DNA of 64,000 bases, from assembly GCA_964391015.1 (NCBI GenBank), contig CAYMKU010000008.1:1-64000 (forward strand), given 5' to 3'. The stretch comes from XYD12-FULL-36-8 sp964391015 (GTDB lineage: Bacteria > Bacteroidota > Ignavibacteria > Ignavibacteriales > Ignavibacteriaceae). The position numbers and the translations under genes were made by a program. Within the stretch, counting starts at the first letter, position 1. Each line of letters opens with the position of its first letter. Of the stretch, positions 7,753 through 16,752 are shown in pieces. The notes beneath the pieces are model-generated. The model made no database searches. It saw only the letters and a list, made by a program, of their open reading frames with translations, and had not been told where the DNA came from.

Positions 7753-9104
7753 TACCTATGAAACCTTTTTAAAACATTAATCCATTTTATGCAATGTGAG
7801 ATTTCATCCGGTAAGGTTCCTTTTAACCTTTGATACATGGATCTTAATTTGTCTTCTATTTCGTCAATTGTTACTTGATCAGTGAACTCTTTGTTTTTGC
7901 AATTTATGTAATGCCTTATACAATTTTCAATTGTCTTAGGTGTAGGATATTCTCTAAAATCTTTTCCAGGCTTTGTTATTCCATAGTATTTAAAATCATC
8001 AATTGGAGACTTTTTTATTATGCTTTGACACGTATCGCAATCACAAATATTTTTTAAAAAACTGTTTCTGTCTTTATTTCCATCCAAAGGTTTAATCGAC
8101 TGCAAGGCATTTCTAAATATCAATCTTTTATGCAAGCCCCTTAAATAGAACTTTGCAGCTGGTACACCTCCTCCAACTGGTACTACGCTTCTTTCTTCAC
8201 CAAAACCTATTCCATGGGATACCCCATCTAAATTTGAGCAGATGCCAGTTTTATTAAGAATAATCGAAAAATATCCTCCGTATAAAATTACAATTGAGGA
8301 TTTCAAGTTTTTTATAAGATTTACAAATGATTCTAATGTCGATTCACTAGATTCATGTTCTGAAAATGAATCTATCCAGAGAAATATTCTTTCAAGATTT
8401 AGTGCATTATATTTTTTTATAATCAAATCTGTTTTATTCTGATCTGTAAGAATATCTTGGTGTAATACCAATTGGGCTGCCAGTTGAAATTTCCTTTTCC
8501 GAGTATAAATTATTGAATTGTTAATAAACTCAAGATTTAGTTCTAACCAATCTTGATAATCCGGACCAAATAAATAGAAATATGGAGCTATCGCATATGA
8601 GGGTGTAATAGAATCATTATGAATACGCTTTTTCTCCTTTAGAAATTTGAAATACTCAGAAACTTCAGATTCTGATTCTTGTTTTTTGACTGTATCAATC
8701 TGAAAATCAATAACTTTTTTACAAAATGGTATTATTTTACCTTCAAAATGTTTTGGTGACAACACATTTCTACGTTGAAGTAGTTTATCAACTGGAGCTC
8801 CATATGCATCAATTAGAGATTTTATTGATTTTCTAATTACATTTCGCCCCTTGTTATTTTTGGTCGTTGATTCTAAACAAGATCTATCATGCTGAAATAT
8901 ATGGGTTTCTGGATCGATAATAAAATCTACTTTACCACGAATATTATGTAAGAACAAAAAGAGTTGCTTACCAGAAAATGCTACTGTTTTTGCGTTTAGA
9001 ATAAGGTTCCCATAGTTATCTATATATTCAGTGAGATACTTTTTATCGGCTGCAATGCCATATCGTAAATAATGTAAGTTTTTATTGTTCGATGGATTAG
9101 GCAT
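7752..9104 (-). CDS. tRNA-guanine transglycosylase-like (TGT/DpdA-like) protein
   Basis: A 450-residue protein that I assign tentatively to the TGT superfamily, which swaps guanine for 7-deazaguanine bases in tRNA or, for DpdA, in DNA. Seen in the sequence: IIDPETH at about residue 62, comparable with an early TIM-barrel strand; LYGGYFSII at 274 and GVSHGIGFGEER at 294, glycine-rich barrel loops; then CDCDTC (Cys 354, 356, 359) followed by a His-containing helix, the CxCxxC-plus-His zinc site of TGT. It lies 3 bases after the PD-(D/E)XK gene and overlaps the SIR2-like gene. It is not a housekeeping TGT. Substrate and catalytic competence are unknown. Confidence 0.5.
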   Translation of the reverse strand: MPNPSNNKNLHYLRYGIAADKKYLTEYIDNYGNLILNAKTVAFSGKQLFLFLHNIRGKVDFIIDPETHIFQHDRSCLESTTKNNKGRNVIRKSIKSLIDAYGAPVDKLLQRRNVLSPKHFEGKIIPFCKKVIDFQIDTVKKQESESEVSEYFKFLKEKKRIHNDSITPSYAIAPYFYLFGPDYQDWLELNLEFINNSIIYTRKRKFQLAAQLVLHQDILTDQNKTDLIIKKYNALNLERIFLWIDSFSEHESSESTLESFVNLIKNLKSSIVILYGGYFSIILNKTGICSNLDGVSHGIGFGEERSVVPVGGGVPAAKFYLRGLHKRLIFRNALQSIKPLDGNKDRNSFLKNICDCDTCQSIIKKSPIDDFKYYGITKPGKDFREYPTPKTIENCIRHYINCKNKEFTDQVTIDEIEDKLRSMYQRLKGTLPDEISHCIKWINVLKRFHR

Positions 9105-9107
9105 TAA

Positions 9108-9521
9108 TTATTTAAAGTTTTTTTGACAATAGCTTAAGGTATTCTTCCAAACAAATTTAAACTTTCTTTTTGATTTCTTTGCTCTAACAATCTCTTTGAA
9201 TGGCCAGTTTTTATTATTATTGAAAGTTAATAATCCAACACCTTCTTGAGCTAGTGATTCGATAAAAGCATTTTTAAAAGTTCGTTTGGGCATACAAATA
9301 TAACAAAAGTCTGCTCCAAGCATATGATCCTTGCTTTGTTTCAAGGCTCTCTTACAATTGTCAATTTTAAATTCAATTGCGTATATATATTTATCTTTAA
9401 CAAATGCTAAATCGACATAACGTCCCAAAATTGGAACTTCTTGAGATAAATATTTAATGTCTTCTCTCTTGGACAGAACTCGGACAGCTCTAACTAAGTA
9501 TTCTTTCTCATTTTTGATCAT
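9108..9521 (-). CDS. PD-(D/E)XK nuclease-like protein
   Basis: A 137-residue basic protein with a compact PD-(D/E)XK core: Asp37 in GRYVDLAF, then Glu50 and Lys52 in AIEFKI, followed by a helix carrying KQSKDH. This is the layout of small restriction-like endonucleases. The C-terminal 30 residues are very lysine-rich, suiting nucleic-acid binding. It is the second gene of the operon, two bases after the YwgA-like gene and three before the TGT-like gene, so it probably works with them, for example cutting DNA or RNA according to its modification. That role is inference. Confidence 0.65.
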   Translation of the reverse strand: MIKNEKEYLVRAVRVLSKREDIKYLSQEVPILGRYVDLAFVKDKYIYAIEFKIDNCKRALKQSKDHMLGADFCYICMPKRTFKNAFIESLAQEGVGLLTFNNNKNWPFKEIVRAKKSKRKFKFVWKNTLSYCQKNFK

Positions 9522-9523
9522 GA

Positions 9524-10126
9524 TTAATAATATTCTTTAAGAACTTCATCTCGAATTTTAGATTTAGTTATCATGCTAGGATAATTCTTATATACATATT
9601 TCAATAATGTTCTTAATGAAACTTCTGTACATCGCTTTTTAAATTCATTCAATACGTTCATTTGTTCAGTTGTTAACTCTGCAATTAATTTTGTTTCAGT
9701 AAATTCAATTCCTAAATCACTTAATGAATATTCTTCAGGGATATATGTTTCATTTTCTAATTTTATGTTAACTTCATTTTCCCACTGATTATATTCAAAT
9801 ATCTCTTCAGGAATTGGCTCTTCCTCTAATGTCTTAACTGAGATGAATTCATTTGTCTTTAAAAATTCGATATCATTTAACACTTCATAAGAAAAGGGTC
9901 CAAAGTCATAAGCGGAAAAATCAGGAAGTGAAGAAGGACTTAATATTGATTTGTTGTTAAAAAAACTTTTAAGTTCTTCTTTGAAAAGAAAGACCATTTT
10001 CATTAATCTCGTTCTCCCATCTATGGGTTCGTAAAGTGAATTGGTTTTTCCTTTCGCGTATAAAAGTAAAAGAATAATTTCTTTTGAACTTTTAATCAAG
10101 GGAGTGCTTTTCGGAGTACTTTTCAT
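9524..10126 (-). CDS. YwgA/Panacea-like protein, first gene of defence-like operon
   Basis: A 200-residue protein resembling YwgA-type or DUF4065/Panacea-like winged-helix proteins: an N-terminal helix ILLLLYAKG, then GRTRLMKMVFLFKEEL, and AYDFGPFSYEVLNDIEFLKTNEFI, where the FGPFS turn and following wing are typical. The C-terminal LLKYVYKNYPSMITKSKI is a recurrent tail in this group. Such proteins act as antitoxins, chaperone-like regulators or sensors in mobile loci. It opens the operon to 6565. A promoter should lie in 10127-10290, which contains no other gene. Family call moderate; function inferred. Confidence 0.5.
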   Translation of the reverse strand: MKSTPKSTPLIKSSKEIILLLLYAKGKTNSLYEPIDGRTRLMKMVFLFKEELKSFFNNKSILSPSSLPDFSAYDFGPFSYEVLNDIEFLKTNEFISVKTLEEEPIPEEIFEYNQWENEVNIKLENETYIPEEYSLSDLGIEFTETKLIAELTTEQMNVLNEFKKRCTEVSLRTLLKYVYKNYPSMITKSKIRDEVLKEYY

Positions 10127-10250
10127 CGTTTAGTCAATTAATAAGTTTAAATTTTTAAAATACACTTTTTAGAAAAATAATTTAATATAAAAATTAGGAT
10201 AAGTTCCATCAATTTCTAAATTATTTGGAACGTTAATTTTATAAAAAAAG

Positions 10251-10273
10251 CAGATAGATAATATCTATCTGCA
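10251..10273 (-). terminator. Terminator after the integrase gene
   Basis: A near-perfect palindrome gcagatagat-aat-atctatctgc flanked by A7 on the left and A7 on the right. On the minus strand it reads stem then TTTTTTT, directly downstream of the integrase stop codon at 10294. Confidence 0.75.
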
Positions 10274-10293
10274 AAAAAATTGATTTCTTACAA

Positions 10294-11247
10294 TTATGAA
10301 AGTAGCTGAAGATAATTCTGAGTGGTACTTAACTGACTGTGTCCAAGCAACGTCATGATCTCAAACAACGGTTTTCCCTGCTTTGATAATGACGATGCAT
10401 ACCGATGTCGGAGATTATGCCAGTTCCATTCCTTCTGCTTCAGCTTTCGAATTTTCTTTTCAAGAAATTTTGGATTGTTGCCCCAACGTTTAAATAACTT
10501 TTCATCCGATTCAACTTCCGGCAAATGTAATTTTAGTGGTACCTTGCGTGGAACTAAATCAGAATATTTACTTTTTCTCGTATAAAGAATTACAAAGTCC
10601 TTTCCAATATCTTTGCCGGTTAGCTGTAATGCTTCATTAATCCGGGCACCGGTTTCCAAGACAAAATCTACTAATAATGTTTGTTCGCTATCGCATAGTG
10701 CTTTAACATCATCAATATCTTCATCACTCGGAATATATTTCATTTTTCTTTTTACTGAAAAAACTTCAATGCCAATACATGGATTGGAAATATTAAGATC
10801 ATAATTTTTTATCATCATCTGAAATAGAGCCTTGTAAATCCGCAACGCTGCATTAACTGCATAATTATCTTTGCCTTTCGTTTGAAGTGTTTGAGACATT
10901 TCAAGAAGAAATGAATTCATATCAGGCTTACTAATTCGATCAATCCCAATATTATCAAATTCCTTTAAGAGTAATGAACAATAGTATCTGTTTTGATTGT
11001 AGTAATGCTTGGACTTTTTCGTTTGTATATAATCAAGCCGTTCATTGATAGCTTCTAAGAGGCTCAAAATTGGCTTCTCCGTATAGTTTGCTCCACGTTT
11101 GGAGACTTCTTCATATTTGATATTTTCAGCTCTCCTGGCCTCGTTTTTTGAAACATAGACACAATCGGAGTTATATGTTCTGCCTTTATGATCAAACTTA
11201 TACCACCACCGGATGCCTTTCTTGAGCTTGCGTGAATATTGAGCCAA
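10294..11247 (-). CDS. Tyrosine recombinase, likely the island integrase
   Basis: A 317-residue phage-type integrase. The N-terminal 30 residues (RKLKKGIRWWYKFDHKGRTY) resemble the AP2-like arm-binding domain. The core-binding region follows, then the catalytic domain with Arg in TGARINEAL, the beta-hairpin Lys in TRKSKYSD, HNLRH, LLGHS and the nucleophile Tyr in TTQNYLQ. All six catalytic positions appear intact. It lies about 4 kb from the left tRNA junction and is divergent from a small excisionase-like gene, the classical int-xis layout. Of the three recombinases in the island this one best fits tRNA integration because of its arm-binding domain; that choice is inference. Confidence 0.85.
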   Translation of the reverse strand: MAQYSRKLKKGIRWWYKFDHKGRTYNSDCVYVSKNEARRAENIKYEEVSKRGANYTEKPILSLLEAINERLDYIQTKKSKHYYNQNRYYCSLLLKEFDNIGIDRISKPDMNSFLLEMSQTLQTKGKDNYAVNAALRIYKALFQMMIKNYDLNISNPCIGIEVFSVKRKMKYIPSDEDIDDVKALCDSEQTLLVDFVLETGARINEALQLTGKDIGKDFVILYTRKSKYSDLVPRKVPLKLHLPEVESDEKLFKRWGNNPKFLEKKIRKLKQKEWNWHNLRHRYASSLSKQGKPLFEIMTLLGHSQLSTTQNYLQLLS

Positions 11248-11395
11248 GTTTCAGTTACCTCCTTTCTTGTATGTTTATTATAAAATTTGAATGAACTATT
11301 TTTGCTTTGAGGAAAAAATGAAGATGTCTATTTTTAAGGTGGCAAGGTGTTTGAGACAATGTAAACTATAAAGGTGTGTTGGGTAAAGGATTATC

Positions 11396-11617
11396 ATGTC
11401 CAAGTACCTAACCGTCAAAGAAGTAGTGATGCTTCTTAATGGCAAACGTTCCGACAAGTGGGTATATCAGCATAAGCATGAGATACCCGGATTTTTCGAA
11501 CTTGCCGGAAGTTACTTTTTTGACGTCGATGTGTTACAATGTGCTCTGAAGCAGCGCGCGCTTAAAAAGACAGCTTCGAGACCTAAGGGTCATGTCGACA
11601 ACCGACATAATCTTTAA
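11396..11617 (+). CDS. AlpA/Xis-like helix-turn-helix protein
   Basis: A 73-residue protein beginning YLTVKEVVMLLNGKRSDKWVYQHK, the MerR-like helix-turn-helix form found in AlpA-type excisionases and regulators. It is divergent from the tyrosine integrase at 10294-11247 with 148 bases between the starts, so both promoters probably lie there. It would bend DNA or regulate integrase expression during excision. The basic C-terminus (LKKTASRPKGHVD) supports DNA contact. It is followed by a strong terminator at 11624-11666. Confidence 0.65.
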   Translation: MSKYLTVKEVVMLLNGKRSDKWVYQHKHEIPGFFELAGSYFFDVDVLQCALKQRALKKTASRPKGHVDNRHNL

Positions 11618-11623
11618 GAGTCA

Positions 11624-11666
11624 AACGCCTGCACCGTGTATCTTACCATGGTGGGGCGTTTTTTTA
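11624..11666 (+). terminator. Intrinsic terminator after excisionase-like gene
   Basis: A GC-rich hairpin opening aacgcc and closing ggcgtt, followed by a run of eight T residues, starting seven bases after the stop codon of the HTH gene. The remaining stretch to 11758 shows nothing. Confidence 0.85.
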
Positions 11667-11758
11667 TAACTCATACAAAATTAGTTTAAGAAAAAGAGAT
11701 GTGCATTGGCTTTGATTGGAAATGTTTGGATTTTATTCTAAGGAAGGAAAAGAAATAC

Positions 11759-12331
11759 TTAGTTAATTTTTTTCTTAATATTTACAGCTGAGAGAAAAGG
11801 AGCGGACCCGCAGACATTGCAATCAATAAACAATAACTGATCTAAGTTAAGCAAGGATGACAAGTTCTCATAAACAATGTTAGATAAATTCTTTAAGTTA
11901 GTACCATCAACATTTATGTAAGTTCTTTTGCCGAATTTCTCTTCGATAACAATACCTTTTATAGTTATCTCATCATTATCATAATCTATTTTCTTTAATT
12001 GTCCTGACAAATTTTCGTAAAACGAGCAATCAATATCGTTAACCGTTCTTTCTTCAATGTTATAAATCGCAAGAAAATTTCCAGCTTCATCTTCTTCAAC
12101 TCTTATCACGGAGTCAGATTGATTGAGGGTCTTTAACCCTTTGTCGTATATTACTTGTGAATAATTTGTGGATAATCCAATGATTGGAAAAACAACAAAG
12201 ATACTAAGTGTGGAAACAATTGTCATAAAACAATTCATAATCATTTTTTTAAAATAATTTTTTTCTTCAATTGTTGGTCTATAAATATTTCTGTTTATAC
12301 TCTTCAAAGCTTGTATAATTAGCTTGAGCAC
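11759..12331 (-). CDS. Membrane protein of unknown function
   Basis: A 190-residue protein with one clear transmembrane segment at about residues 30-52 (a hydrophobic run including TLSIFVVFPIIGL). Downstream lies a soluble, strand-rich domain with two Cys near the C-terminus (DCNVCGSAP). Starting at the first ATG overlaps the HNH gene by 53 bases; a later ATG at 12244 removes the overlap, but then the protein begins at the membrane segment. Neither start has a strong ribosome-binding site. It is co-oriented with the broken HNH nuclease and may be its partner or immunity protein; no family is recognised. Confidence 0.5.
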   Translation of the reverse strand: MLKLIIQALKSINRNIYRPTIEEKNYFKKMIMNCFMTIVSTLSIFVVFPIIGLSTNYSQVIYDKGLKTLNQSDSVIRVEEDEAGNFLAIYNIEERTVNDIDCSFYENLSGQLKKIDYDNDEITIKGIVIEEKFGKRTYINVDGTNLKNLSNIVYENLSSLLNLDQLLFIDCNVCGSAPFLSAVNIKKKIN

Positions 12332-13297
12332 GGCTCTTTCTGATTCTCCCTATTCGCGTTTTATCAATTCTCTTTTGCAAAAAAGTTGTTAAATCGAAAA
12401 ACTTTTTTTGAGAAATCTTGTACGTATCAATTCCAAATTCCCTTTTCACCGCTCCCCATATTTGAGCAAATCTCATTTTGCCTTTATAATCATCGTCCTT
12501 AATAAATTCTTGATATCTGTCGATAAGATGTTTGATATAACTTTTCATTTCCAAATTAGCTTCAATAGAATCTGGGTGTGTGGTAATCTTAGGTTTTCTC
12601 TTTCCTTTATAAATTATTTGTTCGGCTGAAATTGTGTTTGCAATTTGTGATTTCGCAATATTGCCTTTTATATCAATGATATTGGTAATGGGCTTTTTTT
12701 CAGGGTCATCTTTTCTTTCCGTCAAACTCCTTTTTATCTCGACAACCTTTTCGATTAGAATATCACCTTTAGTAATTTTTGAATGACAAAGAGGACATAG
12801 CATTAAGAGATTTTCAAAAGAATTGTTTACTGGATTGAATCGATATGATGAACTTCAAAGTGATCCACATCCTCAATGGAGCAAAATGGACATTTTGAAT
12901 TAATTTCTTTTTGAAGTAAGGCTTTAACTTTCGGTGGCGGTTTTGTACGCTTTGTTACTTTATTAGATTCTTCTTTTTCTATTTTCTCCAATACAACAAC
13001 AACTTTATCATTTGTAGTAGAGCGAAACTCTACTGGCTTATAAAAAATTTTTTTATCAAATGTAAATGCTCCAATCGCCCCTTTAATATAATCATCATAA
13101 TATTCAAAGTTTCTTATTCCACTAGAGGTATGATAACCTTCACTATTCCCGATTGTTGCAACAAATTTTTCCAAATTAGTTGATTCAATAATATCCAAAA
13201 AAATATAAGGTTTATAAGATAAATTCGGATTAAATTTTGAATCATAGATGTCTTGGGTAGAATTCAGTCGTATGTAATATGCATTGAAAGAAGTCAT
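12279..13297 (-). pseudogene. HNH endonuclease gene split by a single-base frameshift
   Basis: Two frames read as one protein. The upstream frame (12827-13297) ends CPFCSIEDVDHFEVHHIDS, the first half of an HNH zinc-finger nuclease; the downstream frame (12279-12803) begins MLCPLCHSKITKGD, the second zinc Cys pair. Inserting one A at about 12836 joins them as HHIDSNPVNNSFENLLMLCPLCH, a perfect HNH with the expected Asn. The N-terminal 100 residues are an unrecognised domain; the C-terminal part (KMRFAQIWGAVKREFGIDTYK) recurs in Bacteroidota HNH proteins. It is probably a defensive or homing-type nuclease. Either it is broken or the base is a consensus error. Confidence 0.7.
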
Positions 13298-13437
13298 GAT
13301 AATTTCTTTTACACTGCAAAATTAGAATAAAAGGAATTAAAATAAACATTAAAATTTTTCTGCGATTATCATCTTTCAGATTTTGTATTTTTTTGTGTTA
13401 AAATAAATTAAGAACTTATCCACCTCTTAATTTTTTT

Positions 13438-14448
13438 ATGATAAAAAAATTACAGAGAGATCAATTTTCTTCTAACAGCTATCAACCTCGTCTTCCCTTT
13501 AGTCCAAACAATGATTTACCTCTAAGAATCCTTCATGAAATGTTTATCAAATTTAAATTTTATGGAGAAAGAAATTCAGAAGCTACCATAAAGGGACATA
13601 GATTTACGTTTGAGCTGCTTATGAAATTCAATCGGAGAATTACTCTGGTTGATTTAACCGAAGCAACAATTATTAACTTCCTTGAGTTTTTGAATACTCG
13701 TGAAAGAAAAATAGGAAATGAATTTGTTGTTAGGCAGTATAAAAACTCAAGTGTTGTTATTATAAGAAATAGATTAAATGTCTTTTTTGATTGGCTTTTG
13801 GAACGTAGTTATATAAAAGTAAATCCGTTTGAAAGAATTCAATATCCGAAAGTATCATACACAGATAGGCGAGCTTACAGCCAAAAAGAATTTGAAGCAA
13901 TTTGCTATGCAGTAAACACAACAATTCAATGGACAAACTTATTTATTAAGAAACGTAACATTGCAATCATAATGTTTTTATCTCTCACTGGTTTGCGTAA
14001 AGAAGAGTTTCTTAGTTTGCAATTGTCAGACATTGATCTATTCAGAAAACTTGTAATGGTACGTGCGGAAACTTCAAAGTCTAAACGGGGCAGACTTATT
14101 CCTATGAATCCGGGTTTGGTTTCATATTTGGAAGATTACTTAAATCATCGGAGAAATTATCTAAGTCTTTTTTTCTGGGTTTCGGCATGGTTTGATAAAC
14201 CATATACTGAACATGGTGCAAAACGTTTTATGAGATTACTATCGGAGGCGACAAAAATAAATTGTCACTTGCACCGGTTCAGACACACCTTTGCAACCAA
14301 TTACTATAAACAAACTCATGATATTGTTGGGTTACAAAAGTTAATGGGACATACAAGCATTAAGATGACTTTGCAGTATTTACGCTCATTACCGGATGAA
14401 CATATTGTTGAACAAATCCGGAAAATCACGATAGACGAATTCATCTAA
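13438..14448 (+). CDS. Tyrosine recombinase (Xer-like), first of tandem pair
   Basis: A 336-residue tyrosine recombinase with a SAM-like core-binding domain (residues 30-140) and an intact catalytic domain: Arg in LTGLRKEEF, the beta-hairpin Lys in TSKSKRGRLIP, HRFRHTFA, LMGHTS and the nucleophile Tyr in TLQYLR. It lacks the AP2-like arm-binding domain of the 10294 integrase and is closer to XerC/XerD or transposon recombinases. A second recombinase follows on the same strand 370 bases later, as in Tn554-like or other elements using recombinase pairs. It is divergent from the HNH gene; the intergenic 13298-13437 is AT-rich and likely holds both promoters. Confidence 0.85.
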   Translation: MIKKLQRDQFSSNSYQPRLPFSPNNDLPLRILHEMFIKFKFYGERNSEATIKGHRFTFELLMKFNRRITLVDLTEATIINFLEFLNTRERKIGNEFVVRQYKNSSVVIIRNRLNVFFDWLLERSYIKVNPFERIQYPKVSYTDRRAYSQKEFEAICYAVNTTIQWTNLFIKKRNIAIIMFLSLTGLRKEEFLSLQLSDIDLFRKLVMVRAETSKSKRGRLIPMNPGLVSYLEDYLNHRRNYLSLFFWVSAWFDKPYTEHGAKRFMRLLSEATKINCHLHRFRHTFATNYYKQTHDIVGLQKLMGHTSIKMTLQYLRSLPDEHIVEQIRKITIDEFI

Positions 14449-14530
14449 AAAGGATATAATATAGATAACATTTAATATAATTTTAGTTTGCAGTTTTTCT
14501 TTTCTGCCTTTAAAAATCAAAATGGAATCT

Positions 14531-14738
14531 GGAATTAAACAGGTCTACCTAAAAGTCTCCATTTTTTAGGTGAAACGGACATTTTACCTAATGAAATCAA
14601 GGGTTTTCATTAAAATAGGGTAGACCCATTTAATGGCATTAATCAGAGATGTGTATAACTGGGCAATTATCCACAAATCCTTAATAATGCTAAGGAATTT
14701 ACTACTTCTGGAGGGGAGAGACGGAATTAAACAGGTCT
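14531..14738 (+). repeat. 16-bp direct repeat between the two Xer-like genes
   Basis: ggaattaaacaggtct occurs at 14531-14546 and again at 14723-14738, both times after a G-rich stretch. Between the copies are a small hairpin (taggtgaaa / ttttaccta, about 14556-14582) and a TTATCCACA-type sequence at about 14669. The 327-base gap 14449-14775 encodes no protein. Such repeats next to tandem recombinases could be recombination or binding sites. Confidence 0.5.
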
Positions 14739-14817
14739 TCTAACGAATAAATTTTACTCCATTTTCTACAATGATTTGATAGGCTTGAGAGCAGCACTGC
14801 ATACTTGCAATGCTTTT

Positions 14818-15705
14818 ATGTCTATACAAATTCTTTTACAAAAATTGTGCGATTATTCAAAAAGTATCAAAGGATATGCTCCCGATACTATTACGAGATA
14901 TAAACAGGTTGTCAACTATTTTTGTAATTTTGCTAAGATTAGCGAAATTGAAGAAGTGACCGAGGAAAACACTCGCAGCTTGTTTTACTTTGGCAGGACG
15001 ACACTTAACTGGTCTCCTAATACTTTTATCTGTTACCATAAATCACTGATGGTATTCTTTCGATTTTGCATTACGGAAGGCTATATGAATGCCAATCCGG
15101 TTGAGAAAATAGAAGTCCCTAAGCTTGATAAAAAAATACCAAGTAAACTCACAAAGCAAAATGCGATGCGGATTCTTGAAGTCGTTGATAATTATCCTTA
15201 TCAGTGTAATTTCCTTCGATTCAGAAACTATGCAATCTTCTCAACCTTCATTTTTACCGGCATTCGGAAACAAGAATTATTGAATCTAAAATTTACCGAT
15301 ATTGATGTTGAAAATCTTTCAATCTTTATCCGGCAAGGGAAGGGGAATAAGGACAGAATTATTCCTATTAATTATCGTCTAGCTGAAGCATTGCAAAAAT
15401 ATATCGAAGTTCGAAAGAAAGCTTACAAGACTTGTCCGGAATTTTTTACATCCTATACTTATGACATGGGATTCACCGAAAGCGGATTAAAAAGACTGGT
15501 AGAAAATATAAATAGAAGCACCGGCATTAAATTCGGGGTGCACAAACTTCGTCATACATTTGCAACATTGATGCTTGAAGGTGGCTGTGATATATATTCA
15601 CTTTCAAAGATGATGGGGCACAGTGATATTAAAACTACGACTATTTACTTAGCGGCGAGCGTGCAACACCTTAGGGAGCAGATATTGAAACATCCGTTGA
15701 ATTAA
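14818..15705 (+). CDS. Tyrosine recombinase XerC/D-like, second of tandem pair
   Basis: A 295-residue recombinase if started at the ATG at 14818 (MSIQILLQKLCDY); the frame is open from a TTG at 14776, but the added residues are not family-like. The N-terminal SAM-like domain spans about residues 1-90. The catalytic domain is complete: Arg in FTGIRKQELL, Lys in GKGNKDRIIPI, HKLRHTFA, MMGHSDI and Tyr in TTIYLA. It looks like a XerD-type enzyme of a mobile element. It overlaps the convergent TPR gene by four bases at its 3' end. No strong ribosome-binding site is visible. Confidence 0.85.
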   Translation: MSIQILLQKLCDYSKSIKGYAPDTITRYKQVVNYFCNFAKISEIEEVTEENTRSLFYFGRTTLNWSPNTFICYHKSLMVFFRFCITEGYMNANPVEKIEVPKLDKKIPSKLTKQNAMRILEVVDNYPYQCNFLRFRNYAIFSTFIFTGIRKQELLNLKFTDIDVENLSIFIRQGKGNKDRIIPINYRLAEALQKYIEVRKKAYKTCPEFFTSYTYDMGFTESGLKRLVENINRSTGIKFGVHKLRHTFATLMLEGGCDIYSLSKMMGHSDIKTTTIYLAASVQHLREQILKHPLN

Positions 15706-16685
15706 AATTTATCATAAATCTTATAAAATATTTGTCTTGCAAAATTTTCATCAATCAAAGTCGAATAATCACTTATCTCGTTTAAAATTTTTTGCCTATA
15801 TAATACATGTTCCGATTCGATAGTTTTTAGATCGGATTTAAATTCACTTTTGATTTTCATTTTTTTGATTTGCTCTATGTAAATTTGGAATAATTCACTT
15901 TCAAAAATTTGTTTTAGAAATTTTATTAATTCCTGATCAAGCCAGAAAGGCAAAGTTAAGCTATGATAACTTTCTGCTTCCTCAATATCTCGTAAAGTTC
16001 TGAAATCATTAAATAAGCTTTCATCAATTTTTTCATTAACAATAATCTTATAGATATACTCATCTTCAATTATTCCTTTACAAAATTCGACAACTGATTC
16101 AATATACTTTTTTTGTTTAAACAAAAGCACCCCATGACTATATCTATAAGGTGAATAATCAGAATTTTCTTTGAAATATTTTTCAGCTCTAGAGTTATCA
16201 TTCAAAAGCAGATATATATCTCCCAATAGATACCTTATACCCTGATTATCATTTGGATTAAGTTTATAATTTTTTTCAAGTAACCTCCTTGCTTTATCAT
16301 ATTCAAAACACTTTATACACATTAATCCAAAACCTTGTAATGTCCGTAAGTAATGTCTGTTTTCAAAATAGGACCACGGTATAGTACCTGAAAAGTCTTC
16401 TGGTATTTTTGAATTGCAAAGTGCTAATGCAATTTCGTAATTCTTCTTGGCTTTGGCAAAATTATAACGTTCGGTATAGTACCAAGCAATTTCATTTAAT
16501 GCAGGCACAAAGTCATTTCTCTTTCTCAATATATATCTAAATTTATTAAGAGCTTGATCAATATTTCCTGCATGATAAAGTTCAACGGCTGTATAATATC
16601 TATCAAAGATTTTATGGGATGATTTATCCCAATTAAATTTTCCTTCTGATTTCAAATCAGAATATGTGAACTCAAATGTTTCCAA
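15702..16685 (-). CDS. TPR-repeat protein of unknown function
   Basis: A 327-residue, probably cytosolic protein. Residues 28-200 form five or so tetratricopeptide repeats (for example YYTAVELYHAGNIDQALNKF, EIAWYYTERYNFAKAKKNYE and YLLGDIYLLLNDNSRAEKYF), an alpha solenoid used for protein binding. The C-terminal third is helical and not recognised. It is convergent with the Xer-like recombinase and downstream of tRNA-Ala. It might be an adaptor for a neighbouring system, but nothing in the sequence links it to one. Confidence 0.7.
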   Translation of the reverse strand: METFEFTYSDLKSEGKFNWDKSSHKIFDRYYTAVELYHAGNIDQALNKFRYILRKRNDFVPALNEIAWYYTERYNFAKAKKNYEIALALCNSKIPEDFSGTIPWSYFENRHYLRTLQGFGLMCIKCFEYDKARRLLEKNYKLNPNDNQGIRYLLGDIYLLLNDNSRAEKYFKENSDYSPYRYSHGVLLFKQKKYIESVVEFCKGIIEDEYIYKIIVNEKIDESLFNDFRTLRDIEEAESYHSLTLPFWLDQELIKFLKQIFESELFQIYIEQIKKMKIKSEFKSDLKTIESEHVLYRQKILNEISDYSTLIDENFARQIFYKIYDKF

Positions 16686-16752
16686 TGCTAAATAAATTAT
16701 GCTAGTAAGATAAAATAAATTTAATTGACTGGAATTTCCATGAATTTAGCTG

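Noticed and set aside
7752..9104. Housekeeping queuine tRNA-ribosyltransferase
   Set aside because: The barrel motifs are too diverged, the context is a defence-like operon, and no queuosine genes are nearby.
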